This document shows positions 44,195 to 52,687 of a DNA stretch of 64,000 nucleotides, piece after piece. Where the stretch lies: assembly GCA_963823535.1 (NCBI GenBank), contig CAWGLZ010000007.1:15430-79429 (forward strand), in the 5' to 3' direction. The position numbers and the translations under genes were made by a program. A model generated the notes under the pieces. The model was not told where the DNA came from. It saw only the letters and a list, made by a program, of their open reading frames with translations, and ran no database searches. Position 1 is the stretch's first letter, and the number at the start of each line of letters is the position of its first letter. The stretch is from RPQJ01 sp963823535. GTDB lineage: Bacteria > Pseudomonadota > Gammaproteobacteria > Steroidobacterales > Steroidobacteraceae.

Positions 44195-44854
44195 ATGCGC
44201 ACAAGGTATCTGGCGTCCGCGCTGGGCATTTTGCTGGCGACTGGACAACCCCGCATCGCGATGTCCGCGGTGCTGGAGCAGGACGGGCTGACGCTGCGAA
44301 TTCCTGCAAGTCCGACCCTCGTCCTGCGAATCGATGCCGCGTTCGAGCCCTTGTTGCCGTTGCGGATCCCGATCGCCGGAAAGACCACGGCCGACCGGCG
44401 AATCTTCGTCGACGCCGACGCCGAGTCGCGCATACATCGACTCGTCATCGTCCAATACGAGACGGTCGATCCCGGCGTGAAATTCTCGTTTGTCTATCCG
44501 GCGAGGCCGCCCGCCGAGTTTGGTACCGAGACGTACCAGTTCTACGCTTACGTGCACGACGACGAACGGGCAGCGGCGAAATCTCCCGACGCCGAGGCCG
44601 GACTCACGCGTGCCTTCCTGGTCGAACAGGGATTCCGGGTTCCGCGGCTCTTCCGACTGGTGCGCCTGGCCCGTGTCGCCGACCGCGATGGGCAGAGTGA
44701 AGTGATCGTGTTCTACATCGAAAATGCCGATGCGGACTTTGCACCCGGGCCGCTGCCGGGCGCCGACGAGGATGGCGATCTCGTGTTAGATGCAGCGTCT
44801 AAGCAAGCGATTCTCGAGCGGTTGAAGTCTGCGGTGCATCCGGTTTCACGCTGA
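44195..44854 (+). CDS. Hypothetical secreted protein
   Basis: The ATG at 44195 has a GGGAG site and begins a signal peptide (MRTRYLASALGILLATGQPRIAMSA); the product is 219 residues. The mature part is beta-rich (LTLRIPASPTLVLRIDAAFEPLLPLRIP, RLVIVQYETVDPGVKFSFVYP). It has a C-terminal acidic, calcium-loop-like stretch GADEDGDLVLDAAS. I do not recognise a family. It lies alone between the membrane protein and the broken TIR gene. Confidence 0.6.
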   Translation: MRTRYLASALGILLATGQPRIAMSAVLEQDGLTLRIPASPTLVLRIDAAFEPLLPLRIPIAGKTTADRRIFVDADAESRIHRLVIVQYETVDPGVKFSFVYPARPPAEFGTETYQFYAYVHDDERAAAKSPDAEAGLTRAFLVEQGFRVPRLFRLVRLARVADRDGQSEVIVFYIENADADFAPGPLPGADEDGDLVLDAASKQAILERLKSAVHPVSR

Positions 44855-45064
44855 TGACTCGGGCAGGCCTCGGTGCTGGCGCTGTGTCCCGCCCAGAAGA
44901 TGGTCTCGAGGTTGGCTCCCTGCAGCGGCACCAGGACTCGGCCTTGCAGCCGTCCTTAAGTCGGTTCGCGGGGGTGGTGTCGGCAGTGGGCCCGCGGCAC
45001 CTTGCCGGAGTGACATGTCCGGCCCAGGCAAATATTCTCAACGCATTTCCACGATGGGCCTGCA

Positions 45065-45339
45065 TTGAATAACCGCTACAAGGCGTGCATCAGCTACAGC
45101 CACCCGGACGAGGCCTGGGCGCGCTGATCGTGATTTGCAGCCCCGCGGCCGCGAAGTCCAGGTGGGTCAACCAGGAGATCCTGGAGTTCTGCCGTTTGCA
45201 GAGCGCAGATCGCGTTTTTTGCTGCATCGTCGAGGGCGACCCGCCCGGGGTGTTCCCGGAGGCCCTTGCGGCGCTCGACGAACTGACCAGGAGGCTGGAG
45301 GATCTGGAGGCAGCCGGACGCGCCGGCAGCCCAGGCTAG
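45065..45339 (+). pseudogene. Broken TIR-domain gene
   Basis: The first frame (TTG at 45065) gives NNRYKACISYSHPDEAWAR, the first strand of a TIR domain, and stops at 45127. In another frame LGALIVICSPAAAKSRWVNQ, EILEFCRLQSADRVFCCIVE and ALAALDELTRRLEDLEAAG continue as the later TIR strands to 45339. About 40 residues between, including the catalytic-glutamate region, are missing. A TIR protein of the kind fused to TPR or effector domains once stood here. The flank 44855-45064 has no gene. Confidence 0.7.
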
Positions 45340-45360
45340 GGATCGGCGGCGCTCCGCGGT

Positions 45361-45409
45361 CGACTTGAATACCGGCTTATCGACGGTTCGATTCCATCCC
45401 TGGACACCA
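45361..45409 (+). repeat. tRNA-Phe 3' fragment, copy E (diverged)
   Basis: CGACTTGAATACCGGC...CGACGGTTCGATTCC...CCCTGGACACCA resembles the tRNA 3' half with about ten substitutions, so it is an older copy. The downstream 70 bp (TTTCCAGCTC, ACGGGTTCAGGGCGTTGCCC, GCGGACCGCCCC, GGGGCCATCGA) is related to the sequence after the real tRNA. Confidence 0.7.
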
Positions 45410-45633
45410 TTTCCAGCTCATTTGAAACGCACGGGTTCAGGGCGTTGCCCGCGGACCGCCCCGGGGCCATCGAGGGGTGACCCGCGCGGTGACGGTGCGC
45501 ACGCGGAGGTGGCACTTTCAGTGTCGAACCAGAGGACACGTGCCTGTCGCGGCGCTGTCACGAGCGTGCAATTGCGCGCTTGTTAGATTCGGGCTCACCG
45601 GCCGCGCGGGCCGGATCCACAGGGAGCCCGCAG

Positions 45634-46809
45634 ATGAACCCTTCCCGTCGTGCGTTTCTCAGGCGCTCCGTCGCCGTGTCCATCGCGGCGGGGCTGTCGC
45701 CCGCCATCTGGCGGCAGGCGTTCGCGACCAGTGCGATCCTCGGCGACAGTCCTTACGGGCCGCTGCAGGGCCCGGACCAGTACGGTATACGGCTTCCCGC
45801 CGGGTTCGAATCGAGGCTCATCGGCATGACCGGCGAACTCGTCGAGGGCACCGACTACGAGTGGCACGGCTGGCCCGACGGAGGTGCGACCTTCGCGAAC
45901 CCGGACGGACAGGGCGGTTGGACCTATGTCTCGAACTCCGAGCTCAACGGCACGCGTGGCGGCGCCAGCGCGGTCCGCTTCTTCGCGGATGGCCGGATCG
46001 ACGATGCGTACCGGATACTCGGCGGCACGAAGTACAACTGCGCGGGCGGATCCACGCCGTGGGGCACGTGGCTGTCCTGCGAGGAACACCGCGCCGGACT
46101 CGTCTGGGAGTGCAATCCCTTCCTGCCCGGCCAGGGTGTGGCGCGGCCGGCAATGGGCAAGTTCGCCCACGAGGCGGCGGTCGTCGATCCCGGGACCGGG
46201 TGGGTCTACATGACCGAAGACACCGGCGACAGTCGCATCTACCGCTTCCGCCCCGCGGTGCTGGCCGATCTCTCGGCCGGCACCCTCGAAGCGATGTCGG
46301 TGGACGCCCACGGCTACGTGACCTGGGTCGAGGTCTCACCGACCAAGCCCTATCGCGGCAAGGACACCACTTCCTTCGATCGCGGCGAAGGCGCGTGGTT
46401 CGCGGATGGTCACTTCTACTTCACCACGACGACGGATAATCGTGTCTGGTCGCTCGAGGTCGGCAGCGGCCGGCTCGAGATCATCTACGACGCCGCGGAC
46501 CTCGGGTCCGACGCTCCGTTGCGCGACCCTGACAACATCACCGTGCATCCAAGCTCGGGCGACATCTACGTCGCCGAGGATGCCGACGACCTCGAGCTCG
46601 TGCTCCTCGCGAACGCCCAAGGCCAGCGTATTGCCGCACCTTTCCTGCAACTGGTCGGCCACGCCGGCTCCGAAGTCGCCGGGCCCGCGTTCAGCCCCGA
46701 CGGCACGCGCCTGTACTTCAGCTCGCAGCGAGGTACGGACGGCGGCAACAATGGCCCAGGCATGACGTTCGAGATCTGCGGACCGTTCAGGCAGCGGAGC
46801 GAACTGTGA
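45634..46809 (+). CDS. DUF839/PhoX-like exported phosphatase-type protein
   Basis: The ATG at 45634 has an AGGGAG site and starts a Tat signal (SRRAFLRRSVAVSIAAGLSPA). The 391-residue propeller protein shows WTYVSNSELNG, GGSTPWGTWLSCEEHR, GKFAHEAAVVDPGTGWVYMTEDTGDSRIYRF, RDPDNITVHPSSGDIYVAEDADD. These are the DUF839 (PhoX) features whose acidic residues hold Ca and Fe in PhoX. It is probably a phosphatase or related lactonase. The next gene starts inside its stop. Confidence 0.85.
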   Translation: MNPSRRAFLRRSVAVSIAAGLSPAIWRQAFATSAILGDSPYGPLQGPDQYGIRLPAGFESRLIGMTGELVEGTDYEWHGWPDGGATFANPDGQGGWTYVSNSELNGTRGGASAVRFFADGRIDDAYRILGGTKYNCAGGSTPWGTWLSCEEHRAGLVWECNPFLPGQGVARPAMGKFAHEAAVVDPGTGWVYMTEDTGDSRIYRFRPAVLADLSAGTLEAMSVDAHGYVTWVEVSPTKPYRGKDTTSFDRGEGAWFADGHFYFTTTTDNRVWSLEVGSGRLEIIYDAADLGSDAPLRDPDNITVHPSSGDIYVAEDADDLELVLLANAQGQRIAAPFLQLVGHAGSEVAGPAFSPDGTRLYFSSQRGTDGGNNGPGMTFEICGPFRQRSEL

Positions 46810-47729
46810 CCGGCCGTCCTGTGGGCCGGCTCGCGGGTGCGACACTCGCGCTGCTGGTTGGCGCGGCGGCCACCGCCGGTCCCGCGTCGCCGCCATCCGA
46901 ACTCCGGGTCGTCGCGTTCAACGTGCTGGCCCCGATCTGGTCGTCGGCCGCGTGGTATCCGCAGGAGATGGACGCGGCGCTCCTCGAAACCGGGTACCGG
47001 CGCGAGCGACTCGAGGCATTCCTGCGGGGCATCGCAGTCAGCGCCGACGTCGTCTGCCTCCAGGAAGTCCAGGACAGCGAGTTCCCGTTCCTGATGGCGG
47101 CACTCGGCGCGGACTTCCAGGGCGCCATGGCGGTCAACGACCCGGGGTTGTGGTCGAACTACCTCCAGGGCACGCCCTGGTCACCAAACGGGACTGCGAT
47201 TGCGATTCGACGCTCGATACTCGCCGCCGACCCGGAGTTCCGTGACCTGCCGACCCACGGGGGCAACCACGTCGCGGTGGTCTCGGGTGTGCACGCCGCG
47301 AGCGGGCGACAGCTGCGGGCCTACTCCGTCCACCTGGACAGCGAACGCACCAGCAATCGTACGAAGGAATTGAGGGCCCTGTTCGCCGACGCCGGCTCCG
47401 AATCCGGCGCCGTGGATGTCGTCTGTGGCGACATCAACGAGGACACGATCATCGGTTCCGCCTCCGGCCTGTTTGCCCGGGCGGGTTTCGTCGACGTGCT
47501 GGCGAGCGCCGGCAATCGCGAGGCCACCCATCCCTGGAGCACGACCTACTACAACTCGACGCGCTGGCTCGTGATCGACCACATCCTCACGCGCGGCGCG
47601 ACGCCAGTCGCGGGCGACGTGCTCGACATGGGCACGGCGGCCATCGCGGACGAGGTCGATCGCATCGAGGAGAACTTCCGCCGCACGGGATCGGATCACT
47701 ATCCGATCACGGGAACGGTCGAGTTCTAG
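46806..47729 (+). CDS. Secreted endonuclease/exonuclease/phosphatase-family protein
   Basis: The GTG at 46806 overlaps the previous stop. This 307-residue protein has a signal peptide (AGATLALLVGAAATAGPASP) and the EEP fold: LRVVAFNVLAP, VVCLQEVQDSEF (catalytic Glu), YSVHLDSE, DVVCGDINEDT, and RTGSDHYPITGTV (catalytic Asp-His) at the end. It could be a nuclease, sphingomyelinase-like or inositol phosphatase enzyme. Coupling to the PhoX-like gene suggests phosphate release from organic esters or extracellular DNA. Confidence 0.87.
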   Translation: MTGRPVGRLAGATLALLVGAAATAGPASPPSELRVVAFNVLAPIWSSAAWYPQEMDAALLETGYRRERLEAFLRGIAVSADVVCLQEVQDSEFPFLMAALGADFQGAMAVNDPGLWSNYLQGTPWSPNGTAIAIRRSILAADPEFRDLPTHGGNHVAVVSGVHAASGRQLRAYSVHLDSERTSNRTKELRALFADAGSESGAVDVVCGDINEDTIIGSASGLFARAGFVDVLASAGNREATHPWSTTYYNSTRWLVIDHILTRGATPVAGDVLDMGTAAIADEVDRIEENFRRTGSDHYPITGTVEF

Positions 47730-47803
47730 GGCCCTGCCACCTCCGCGTGGACCAGGCACCGACCTCGCCATCGCAAACGCGTACGACGCGAGGTCACGGT
47801 GGA

Positions 47804-49555
47804 TCAGTTCAGCTCGCTCGCCCGGTTGGTGTCCGGGGGCGAGACCGGGCTGAACGTTCCCAGGTAGTTGACCAGCGCCTCGAGGTCGTTGCCGCCGTCG
47901 ATGCGCGGTCCCGCGACGGTATTGAACGTGGTGAAGTTGTCGCCGCCGTCAGCCAGGAAGTTGTTGACCGTGACGAAGTAGGTGGCCACGTCGTCGAGCG
48001 GAACGCCGTTCAGTTTCGCGTTCGTGATGCTCACCGACGTGCACTTGCCAGCGTCGATCGTCCTGGCGAGGTCGTAGGTAAAGCCCGCCGAGACGCCCAG
48101 GTGCAGGAAGGGACGACTGGCAAAGCCCGGCTGGCACTGCTCTTCGAGCACATCGATAATCTGCGCGCCCGTCATCGGGAACGTGACGAGCGTGTTGCCG
48201 AAGGGCTGGAAGGTGAATGCTTCGCCGAACGTGACGACGCCGTCACCCTCACCCGAAGAGTCCGGATACGTCAGGTCCGACCGGACGCCGCCCGGGTTCA
48301 TGAAGGCGAGCTGTGCCCCGTTGGCCGAGGTGGCCCACAGCTGGGCATCCGCCACCAGGTTGCCGGCCGGCGACTCCACGCCACGATCAGAACCCGGGGG
48401 AGTGCCACCGCGGACGATGGTTGCCGTGATCGTGCCGATCGGTACGTTGCCGGCCGAGTCGTACAGGGGCCGCCACTTGTCGATCACCGCGGTGATCGCC
48501 GGGTCCGGCGCGAGCATGGCCCGGTCGACGAGATGGTTCCGCGAGGTGCTCAGGTCGCGCCGCACGTCGTTGGTGCGCTTGTCCAGCACGAGATCGACCT
48601 CCGTGACGACGCGGCCGAACGAGTACGCACTGGTCACGATGCGCGGCTGACTGGCGGGATCCGCAAGCACGCAGTTGTACGGCAGGTGCGTGTGTCCGGT
48701 GATCACGACGTCGATCGCGGGGTCGAGGGCCTCGTTGATCGCCACGATCGGGCCCGAAATGCCGACGCAGGAGTCAATGTCGCCCGGGGGCGGCGTCTGC
48801 GAGCCGCCCTCGTGCAGCAGCACGACGATCGCGTCCACCCCCTGCTTCTTGAGGATCGGTACCAGAGCGTTGGCAGTCTGCGCCTCGTCGCGGAACTCCC
48901 ATCCTTCGATGCCGGCGGCAGCGACGAGCGTGTCCGTGGCCTCGAGCGTCATGCCGATGAACGCGATCTTCACGCTCTCGATCTTCCGGATCCAGTACGG
49001 CGGCAGCGGCGTCTCGCCGTACTCGTTGGCGACGTTCGCCGCGAGCCACTGGAAGTCTGCACCCTGGTACGGCGCGCCCGGGAAGAAGCAGCCATCCTCC
49101 GGATGGCAGCCGCCGTACTGCATCCGGCTCAGCTCGAAAACACCTTCGTCGAACTCGTGGTTGCCGACGCTCGACACGTCGAGACCCATGGCGTTCAGCG
49201 ATTCCACAGACGGTTCGTCGCGGAAGAGGCCCGAGAAGGCGGGGGAGCCGCCGATCAGGTCGCCGGCGGCAACCGTCAGGCTGTACTTGTTACCCTGCCG
49301 CAGCTTGCGGAGCATCGAGGACAGGTACTCGCCGCCGCCAGCGTTCACGCCGGCCGCCTGGCCCGCGGCGTCCGGAAGCACGTGCCCGTGGTAATCGTTG
49401 AACCCGAGCAGTTGGACCTGTACCAGCTGTCCGGGCGGGTCCACCTGTCCGTTACCGCGATTTCCCGAAGGATTGCGCTCGGCCAGTGCGGGAGCGGCCG
49501 TCAGCGACACGAGAGCGATTGCTGGCAAGACAGCGGTCAGATCAATTCGGCCCAT
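47804..49555 (-). CDS. 5'-nucleotidase/UshA-family metallophosphatase
   Basis: This 583-residue protein has a signal peptide (AVLPAIALVSLTAAPALA). The metallophosphatase domain has LGFNDYHGHVLPD, AAGDLIGGSPAFSGLFRDEP, VGNHEFDEG and VVITGHTHLPYNC. The C-terminal nucleotidase domain has NLVADAQLWATSANGAQLAFMNPGGVRSDL and FGEAFTFQPFGNTLV, with substrate-binding FLADGGDNFTTF near the end. It hydrolyses nucleotides or other phosphoesters in the periplasm. It is convergent with the phosphatase pair, making a three-gene phosphoester group between tRNA fragments E and F. Confidence 0.93.
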   Translation of the reverse strand: MGRIDLTAVLPAIALVSLTAAPALAERNPSGNRGNGQVDPPGQLVQVQLLGFNDYHGHVLPDAAGQAAGVNAGGGEYLSSMLRKLRQGNKYSLTVAAGDLIGGSPAFSGLFRDEPSVESLNAMGLDVSSVGNHEFDEGVFELSRMQYGGCHPEDGCFFPGAPYQGADFQWLAANVANEYGETPLPPYWIRKIESVKIAFIGMTLEATDTLVAAAGIEGWEFRDEAQTANALVPILKKQGVDAIVVLLHEGGSQTPPPGDIDSCVGISGPIVAINEALDPAIDVVITGHTHLPYNCVLADPASQPRIVTSAYSFGRVVTEVDLVLDKRTNDVRRDLSTSRNHLVDRAMLAPDPAITAVIDKWRPLYDSAGNVPIGTITATIVRGGTPPGSDRGVESPAGNLVADAQLWATSANGAQLAFMNPGGVRSDLTYPDSSGEGDGVVTFGEAFTFQPFGNTLVTFPMTGAQIIDVLEEQCQPGFASRPFLHLGVSAGFTYDLARTIDAGKCTSVSITNAKLNGVPLDDVATYFVTVNNFLADGGDNFTTFNTVAGPRIDGGNDLEALVNYLGTFSPVSPPDTNRASELN

Positions 49556-49860
49556 CGTCGAGTTCCCCAGGTCAGAATTTGAAGGCGGCCCCGGACGGGG
49601 CTCGAGCGCTTATGACGCACGAGGACTGTTACGACGGCGTGAAGCTTCGGTGAAGCTTGCCGGCCCGGCGCGGTGGATAACTCCAGCTTTCCATTCAGAA
49701 TTCGTGGTGAGTTCTTATGCTCGAGAACGTCATGTGGTCCCGGATTGCTGCGGCAGTCCTTCGGGAATCGGTTCTGCACGGTGCTGCATCGTGGGGCAGA
49801 TGACGCAACGGGTGCCTCGGCTCGCCTATTGATGAAGTCATCGTCCCATCCATCGGCTCG

Positions 49861-49980
49861 GGACTGAAAATCCGCGCGTCGGTGGTTCGATTGACGCGGA
49901 TCGGCGTGTGCCGATCCTCGCCCCGCGGGCAGCTGCGCTGTCCTGATTCGCTTCGCGAATCGGTCCGTCCCTGGCCACCA
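49861..49980 (+). repeat. tRNA-Phe 3' fragment, copy F, interrupted by the 72-bp insert
   Basis: GGACTGAAAATCCGCGCG...GGTTCGATT (to 49892), the 72-bp insert, then CCGTCCCTGGCCACCA (49965-49980) and the shared CTTCCAACTC. It is the most distal copy, 32 kb from the real tRNA. The rest of 49556-50399 holds no gene I can support. Confidence 0.85.
49893..49964 (+). repeat. 72-bp three-hairpin insert, copy 2
   Basis: Hairpins: GGATCGGC-GTGT-GCCGATCC (49898-49917), GCCC-CGC-GGGC (49920-49930) and GATTCGC-TTC-GCGAATC (49945-49961). Relative to copy 1 the stems are unchanged and differences fall in loops of hairpins 2 and 3 and just before the first stem. Confidence 0.85.
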
Positions 49981-50399
49981 CTTCCAACTCATTGAAAACG
50001 AGAGGGTATCTGGTGCGGCGCCGGTTGTTGGCAACGTAGGGGAGGTGTCGGTGAAGGCCCTCGAGGATCGCAGAACGGCGCAGGAGATGGCGCCAAACAC
50101 CCTTCCCCGATGCGTTCCTCGACGCTGACTGGTGCGGCCGTCATGCTGAACTCAAAGATCCTCGCCTGCACACAGCGCTGTGCAGAGCTTCCCTGGGCGA
50201 TCTCTGGTCCAGCCAGGACTCTTGGAAGATGGCCCCTGAAGCGCTTGGGTTTCCAGGACCAATCCGACGATTAGATTTCGGCTCACCCCTGGGGGACGTC
50301 GGGGTCAGTTTTGCTCCGGCGACCCGGCCGTAAAGCGGGTCAGAGTTATTCCGGCGCTGACGCTGCGGCTGGATTCATACGGCCTCAACCTTCAGGTGC

Positions 50400-50723
50400 T
50401 TAACGGGGTTCGGGCTGCGGGGGGCTTGGGGTTGCCTTGTCCGCCGCCGGTTTCTCACCACATTCTCGGTAGCACGCCTTCAAAATGGACTTGCAGTGCT
50501 TTATGCATTTTGACTTGGCCTTCGCTTCCACCCAGTTGCAGCTCTTGATGCAGCAGTTGTGCTCTGTAAGACACCGTTTCGCACAATCACTCCGCTCATC
50601 TACAACACACCCATCACGATAATCCGCGGTCGTTGATGGTGCCTCGGATACAAATGCCTGAATCGCATAACCACCCAGCACAAGCGCAACAGCGATGAGT
50701 CGTGCCTTGCGACTGCCGTTCAT
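50400..50723 (-). CDS. Secreted cysteine-rich protein with four CX3C motifs
   Basis: This 107-residue protein has an N-terminal signal or anchor (ARLIAVALVLGGYAIQAF). The mature part has ten cysteines; eight form four CX3C pairs at residues 47/51, 58/62, 73/77 and 84/88, with symmetric gaps (6, 10 and 6 residues). The other two are 39 and 57. Sequence between pairs is charged and helix-prone, and the tail is Pro-rich. Twin CX3C helical hairpins are known from small Tim chaperones and CHCH-like proteins. I do not know a bacterial family for this one. Lower GC than its neighbours. Confidence 0.65.
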   Translation of the reverse strand: MNGSRKARLIAVALVLGGYAIQAFVSEAPSTTADYRDGCVVDERSDCAKRCLTEHNCCIKSCNWVEAKAKSKCIKHCKSILKACYRECGEKPAADKATPSPPQPEPR

Positions 50724-50883
50724 ATCAGCCGTCCAGTTGACGCCTATATGAAAGACACTAGTGCAGCCTCGCAGGACCGCAATAGGTACTTAACAGCACC
50801 CGCCTGTCGCGCCCCGGCTTTGTTGCAGGCCGGGCGACGTCCCAACGCTTTAGCAATCCTGGCATTCGCCTGGCCGACCAGAC

Positions 50884-52296
50884 TCACCGGCCGTGTTCAG
50901 TCGTTTGTGCATCGGCACCGGACTTCGGGCCGCCTTGGTCCAGGCGAGTCAACAATTCGTCGATCATCGATTCCGGGTGATGCAGATCCGAAGGCAGCGT
51001 TATATCGGGAGCGACTCCGCTCTCACCGATCCGGGGCTTTGCCCGGTAGAAAATATAGATTGGCGCTTGTGCGTATAAGCCGGTATTCGGCAGGGTGGTT
51101 TTCGTGACCTGTCCGGTCTGATTGGCGAGCCCGGCAGTCTCCTCGCCCACCAACTTGCCGATGCCAAAGTCCTGGACGATGGTGGCGAAGACAATGGCCT
51201 GAGAATAGGTCCGTGCACCGATCAATACGTACAGTTCGCCGGCGAAACGCCAGGGCCTGGCCGTTGGTTCCACCCACTGCGGAAACGGCAGATCGATCAC
51301 CTGCCCAGGTTGGGATCCCGGAACGCGTGCAGCATTTTCCGCGGTAATGCGTGCTTTCACCTTTGACGTCGGTGTGTAGCGGGCATCCGTCAGGTAGGAC
51401 AGCAGGGGGTCGCTCAAGTCCCGTGCGCCACCGCCATTCTCTCTGATATCGATCAGCAGCCTGGTTACTTTGTCTGCCGCGACCTGCGCGAACGACTGCT
51501 CGAGAAACGCCAGAAAGCGGTCGCGCAGCGCGATGTCAAAACTCGGTATGCGAAGCAGCGCTGTATTCTGGTCAAGGCGCTGGTATTGGAACGGGTCAGG
51601 CGGTGGATCCTGAGCGATCCCATCGTCTGCCGCGGCCGGCAGCACCTGACTGCTGACGGTGCCGTCGGGATTGCGGAGCACCACACGATACTCGTCGAAT
51701 CCTCCATAGATGGCCCAGTACAACAGCGCGAATTTATGGCCGATGAGAAATTCGCGCAGAGAGTCACTCTCGCCACGCACGCGTGGGCGCAGGTCGCGGA
51801 GAATCTGTGTGCTCGACATGCCATTGATCGACAGCAATTCGGCCTGTTCGTCAATTGCCCATGCAGCGGGCACTCCTGTGACGCGAATCGAGTCCCCGTT
51901 CAAAGCGACCGCGAGTGGAAACGGCTGCCCGCCAGTACTCAGATAATCGGCAAATTGTGCTTCCGGTGCGCGAATACCAATGTGTCCGTCGTGAAAAGCC
52001 GGGTTGAGCCGGGCAAACTCCGCCCAGGCTTCGCGAGCCGTCATTGGCCGGTCAACGGCTGAGCGGACTTGTGCAACGATTCTCGCGAGCTCCTCCCGGT
52101 CAGTCGTGTAATCCAGTTTCGGATGCGTGGTATCGATGAAGTTGAGGAGGTAGTCCAGGTCGGAGTGAATCTGCGCGACGCTAAGGACGGGTTCGCCGAC
52201 GGTCTCGAGCGGGCCTTCATCCTCGCTTGAATGGCCGCTGGAAGCGCCGGCGAGAAGGATGCTGGCTACCGCTGCCGTGAAAACCGTTGACCGCAT
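50884..52296 (-). CDS. S41-like peptidase, secreted
   Basis: The ATG at 52296 opens a signal peptide (MRSTVFTAAVASILLAGASSG); the product is 470 residues. An N-terminal helical domain (DLDYLLNFIDTTHPKLDY, FARLNPAFHDGHIGI) precedes the S41 core with LLIDIRENGGG and later ARTYSQAIVFATIVQDFGIGKLVGEETAG. In tail-specific proteases the serine follows GRTAS(A); here ARTYSQA supplies the candidate serine. The C-terminus carries GESGVAPDITLP. It resembles the C-terminal-processing or tricorn-core-like peptidases. It sits alone. Confidence 0.82.
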   Translation of the reverse strand: MRSTVFTAAVASILLAGASSGHSSEDEGPLETVGEPVLSVAQIHSDLDYLLNFIDTTHPKLDYTTDREELARIVAQVRSAVDRPMTAREAWAEFARLNPAFHDGHIGIRAPEAQFADYLSTGGQPFPLAVALNGDSIRVTGVPAAWAIDEQAELLSINGMSSTQILRDLRPRVRGESDSLREFLIGHKFALLYWAIYGGFDEYRVVLRNPDGTVSSQVLPAAADDGIAQDPPPDPFQYQRLDQNTALLRIPSFDIALRDRFLAFLEQSFAQVAADKVTRLLIDIRENGGGARDLSDPLLSYLTDARYTPTSKVKARITAENAARVPGSQPGQVIDLPFPQWVEPTARPWRFAGELYVLIGARTYSQAIVFATIVQDFGIGKLVGEETAGLANQTGQVTKTTLPNTGLYAQAPIYIFYRAKPRIGESGVAPDITLPSDLHHPESMIDELLTRLDQGGPKSGADAQTTEHGR

Positions 52297-52373
52297 TGCA
52301 TTCCACCTGGAGTCGAATCTCGGGGGGCATTGCTGCCCATGTCTGGAGCTATGATGCAGCGGATTGGCAAATC

Positions 52374-52600
52374 GTTTGCATGAGCGGTGATCGGGCGAGT
52401 CGTGGCATGATCGCGCAGCAATTGCGTTGGCTCGGATCGCCCTTCGGTGACTCGCCAACCTGGTTGGCCTCGTCGTGCTGTCGTTCAGACGTTGGCAATG
52501 CGTGGAAGCCGAGAACCTCATCAGTCAGCAGATCGATCCAGACCGCGGTCCAGTTCTGGTTTTCAAGGTGCCGGGTCAGGCGCCGCAGCACCATCACGCG
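52374..52600. mobile_element. IS fragment joined to a broken membrane-protein gene start
   Basis: On the plus strand 52390-52520 resembles the start of the rve-type IS (GTGGCATGATCGCGC, TTGGCTCGGATCG, GACGTTGGCAATGCGTGGAAG). From about 52600 the minus strand encodes MVLRRLTRHLENQNWTAVWIDLL, the usual N-terminus of a small membrane-protein family, which is cut at the IS junction. Both pieces are dead. Confidence 0.55.
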
Positions 52601-52687
52601 AATTCTCGCACACGCACGCGCGGGGTAGACTCGGCGTAGTCAAAGCAGGGGCAACCGCCCCTGCGGTCGCCCCGGAGTCCCTGAATC

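Noticed and set aside
47747..49582. A 611-codon plus-strand frame opposite the 5'-nucleotidase, and a 571-codon one (56376-58091) opposite the second P450
   Set aside because: Both lie over well-supported minus-strand genes and have shadow-like composition with no motifs.
49981..50399. Possible small genes right of tRNA fragment F
   Set aside because: Short frames only, no ribosome site and no family resemblance; left as noncoding.
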